A stretch of 7,131 nt of DNA, from contig CP070672.1 in assembly GCA_020351895.1 (NCBI GenBank), positions 2,314,001 to 2,321,131 of the forward strand, given 5' to 3'. Shown in pieces: positions 5,756 to 7,131 of this stretch. The stretch is from Thermoplasmata archaeon. Its GTDB lineage: Archaea > Thermoplasmatota > Thermoplasmata > GCA-020350865. Numbering within the stretch: position 1 is the stretch's first letter; each line of letters opens with the position of its first letter. The notes under the pieces were generated by a model that had not been told where the DNA came from, made no database searches, and worked only from the letters and a program-made list of their open reading frames with translations. The position numbers and the translations under genes are program-made.

Positions 5756-7131
5756 ATGAAGATAGCTTTTATCGATCCGTGCAACAAAGGGTGGAGGGGA
5801 CGCCTGCCGCACTCCCTTCCCCAGATGCTTTACCCCCCACTCTGGCCTTCCATATTGAATGCATTAACTCCAGAGAAACATGAAAGGGCTTTCATATCAC
5901 ATCAACGCAAAGATATCACTGAAAAGATGCTTTCTAATTACGATCTAGTAGCTCTCTCAGTCCTCACCACAACATCAAAAGACGCCTATGAGATTGGTGA
6001 TATGTGCAAAAGAGTGGGAACCAAGTGTGTAATGGGAGGCTATCATCCATATGTTCTGCCCGAAGAAGCAAAGGCACACTGTGACGCCATTATATTTGGA
6101 GAGTGTGAGACCAACTGGCCAAAGGTATTAGGCGATGTCGAGAGTAAAGAGCTTGCACCGTTTTATTCCAGGGGGCTTTGCCGGGAAACGGATTTTGTTG
6201 TACCAGACTTCTCTATCTATAAGAACTGGTTCTATCTGAAGTTGCCCTTGGAAATCTCACGAGGCTGTCCAAATCGCTGTGACTTCTGCGGACTTCCAAT
6301 ATATACGGGGTACATGTGCAGATATAGGCCTTTGGATGTCTTAAGAAAGGACATAGAGACTTGGAAACGGAACAGGACTACTGTCTTGACCACACCAAAT
6401 CTCATGGCAAATCCCATGAAGACAAGGGAACGTCTGAATATTATCAAGGAGTACAACCTTAGATGGGTTTCACCCTGCGACACCACAATTGGAAAGAGCG
6501 ACGAAACCCTCAAACTGACCTCTGAGTCAGGATGTGTGGCCCTGTACTATGGCCTAGAAAGCATATCCAGAGAGTCATTGCTATCTGTCCATAAACTCCA
6601 CAATATCAAATCAGATTATAAGGAGCTGGTTAAGAAGACACACGATTTTGGCTTCCTTGCAGGGGGTTCCTTTGTCTTGGGATTTGATGGAGATACAAAA
6701 GAAACGGTAAAAAACACGGTTGAGTTCGCCAGGGACTGTGATATAGACATCTGCATCTTCTTTCCCTTGACTCCATACCCAGGGACAATGCTTTTTGACA
6801 GATTGAACAGGGAAGGCCGGATTCTCACCTATGATTGGGAAAGGTACGATATCTTGGAGGTGATCTTTCAACCTAAGCACTTCACACCTACTGATCTCTT
6901 AGGTCTCGTAGTGGATGCAAATATGGAGGTAAACTCATGGGGTAATGCCTTCAGAAAGATCTTTTCAAGGCATTTTTCAGGGGTGCCAGGAGGTAATCTC
7001 GCACCGCTCTTCATTACCTTGGGACTAAGATCCACAGCTAAACAGCTGAAGAATGTTTTAAAATTCAAAAGAGAAAGTCAGTCATTAGGAGATCGAGTAG
7101 AGGTTATAATTCCAGAGCCCATGTGCTATGC
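5756..7131 (+). CDS. B12-binding-type radical SAM protein, partial (C-terminus beyond right edge)
   Basis: The open frame begins at ATG 5756, with an in-frame TAG at 5747-5749 just upstream, and runs 458 codons to the window edge. Residues 1 to about 140 resemble a cobalamin-binding domain of the COG1032 type (MKIAFIDPC; GGYHPYVLPEEA at 94-105; IIFGECE at 112-118). It lacks the classical DxHxxG, as many in this group do. The radical SAM core follows. Cys171, Cys175 and Cys178 form the CxxxCxxC cluster site in SRGCPNRCDFC. Later motifs typical of the group are YYGLESISRESL, FVLGFDGDTKETV and TPYPGT. The enzyme would cleave S-adenosylmethionine, perhaps for a B12-dependent methyl transfer; the substrate cannot be told. 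Residues after about 385 match no domain I recognise. Confidence 0.88.
   Translation, partial: MKIAFIDPCNKGWRGRLPHSLPQMLYPPLWPSILNALTPEKHERAFISHQRKDITEKMLSNYDLVALSVLTTTSKDAYEIGDMCKRVGTKCVMGGYHPYVLPEEAKAHCDAIIFGECETNWPKVLGDVESKELAPFYSRGLCRETDFVVPDFSIYKNWFYLKLPLEISRGCPNRCDFCGLPIYTGYMCRYRPLDVLRKDIETWKRNRTTVLTTPNLMANPMKTRERLNIIKEYNLRWVSPCDTTIGKSDETLKLTSESGCVALYYGLESISRESLLSVHKLHNIKSDYKELVKKTHDFGFLAGGSFVLGFDGDTKETVKNTVEFARDCDIDICIFFPLTPYPGTMLFDRLNREGRILTYDWERYDILEVIFQPKHFTPTDLLGLVVDANMEVNSWGNAFRKIFSRHFSGVPGGNLAPLFITLGLRSTAKQLKNVLKFKRESQSLGDRVEVIIPEPMCY

Overview
The window most likely comes from an archaeon. The evidence is several BRE/TATA-type promoters about 25 bases ahead of predicted start points, a radical-SAM gene that looks leaderless, a T-run terminator without a bacterial-style hairpin, a tRNA-Ala without an encoded CCA, and formaldehyde-activating enzyme (Fae) domains, which are typical of H4MPT-using lineages. 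Strong GGAGG-type ribosome-binding sites occur at internal operon genes. The lineage cannot be fixed from sequence alone; a euryarchaeal or Thermoplasmatota-like host is a guess.

Layout. (1) Positions 1-1048, minus strand: an exported M28-family zinc aminopeptidase, running off the left edge. (2) Positions 1150-5032, minus strand: a compact three-gene operon. Its first gene (4091-5032) is a U32-like TIM-barrel protein. The second and third (2627-4054 and 1150-2625) are tandem paralogues. Each joins an N-terminal DapA/N-acetylneuraminate-lyase-type class I aldolase to a C-terminal Fae domain. (3) Positions 5109-5700, minus strand: a non-coding region built around tRNA-Ala(TGC). Downstream of the tRNA lie three extra copies of its 3' end, spaced 98-111 bp apart. 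Upstream lie two extra copies of its leader plus 5' end, each folded into a hairpin. A TATA box sits before this region and a T9 run closes it. (4) Position 5756 to the right edge, plus strand: a B12-binding-type radical SAM protein, transcribed divergently from the tRNA region.

How the genes may work together. Fae captures formaldehyde onto tetrahydromethanopterin. Fusion to a Schiff-base aldolase suggests an aldolase that releases or consumes formaldehyde (for example pyruvate + formaldehyde <-> 4-hydroxy-2-oxobutanoate), by analogy with the known Fae-Hps fusions. Both aldolase domains keep the lysine and tyrosine but carry Cys where DHDPS has its substrate-binding Arg138, so neither is likely to be a lysine-biosynthesis DapA. 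The paralogues have diverged in different places: the first has the better Fae core, the second the more canonical aldolase tyrosine and the Fae C-terminal tail. They may act as a hetero-oligomer. The fusion operon and the tRNA-fragment array are the two items most worth following up.
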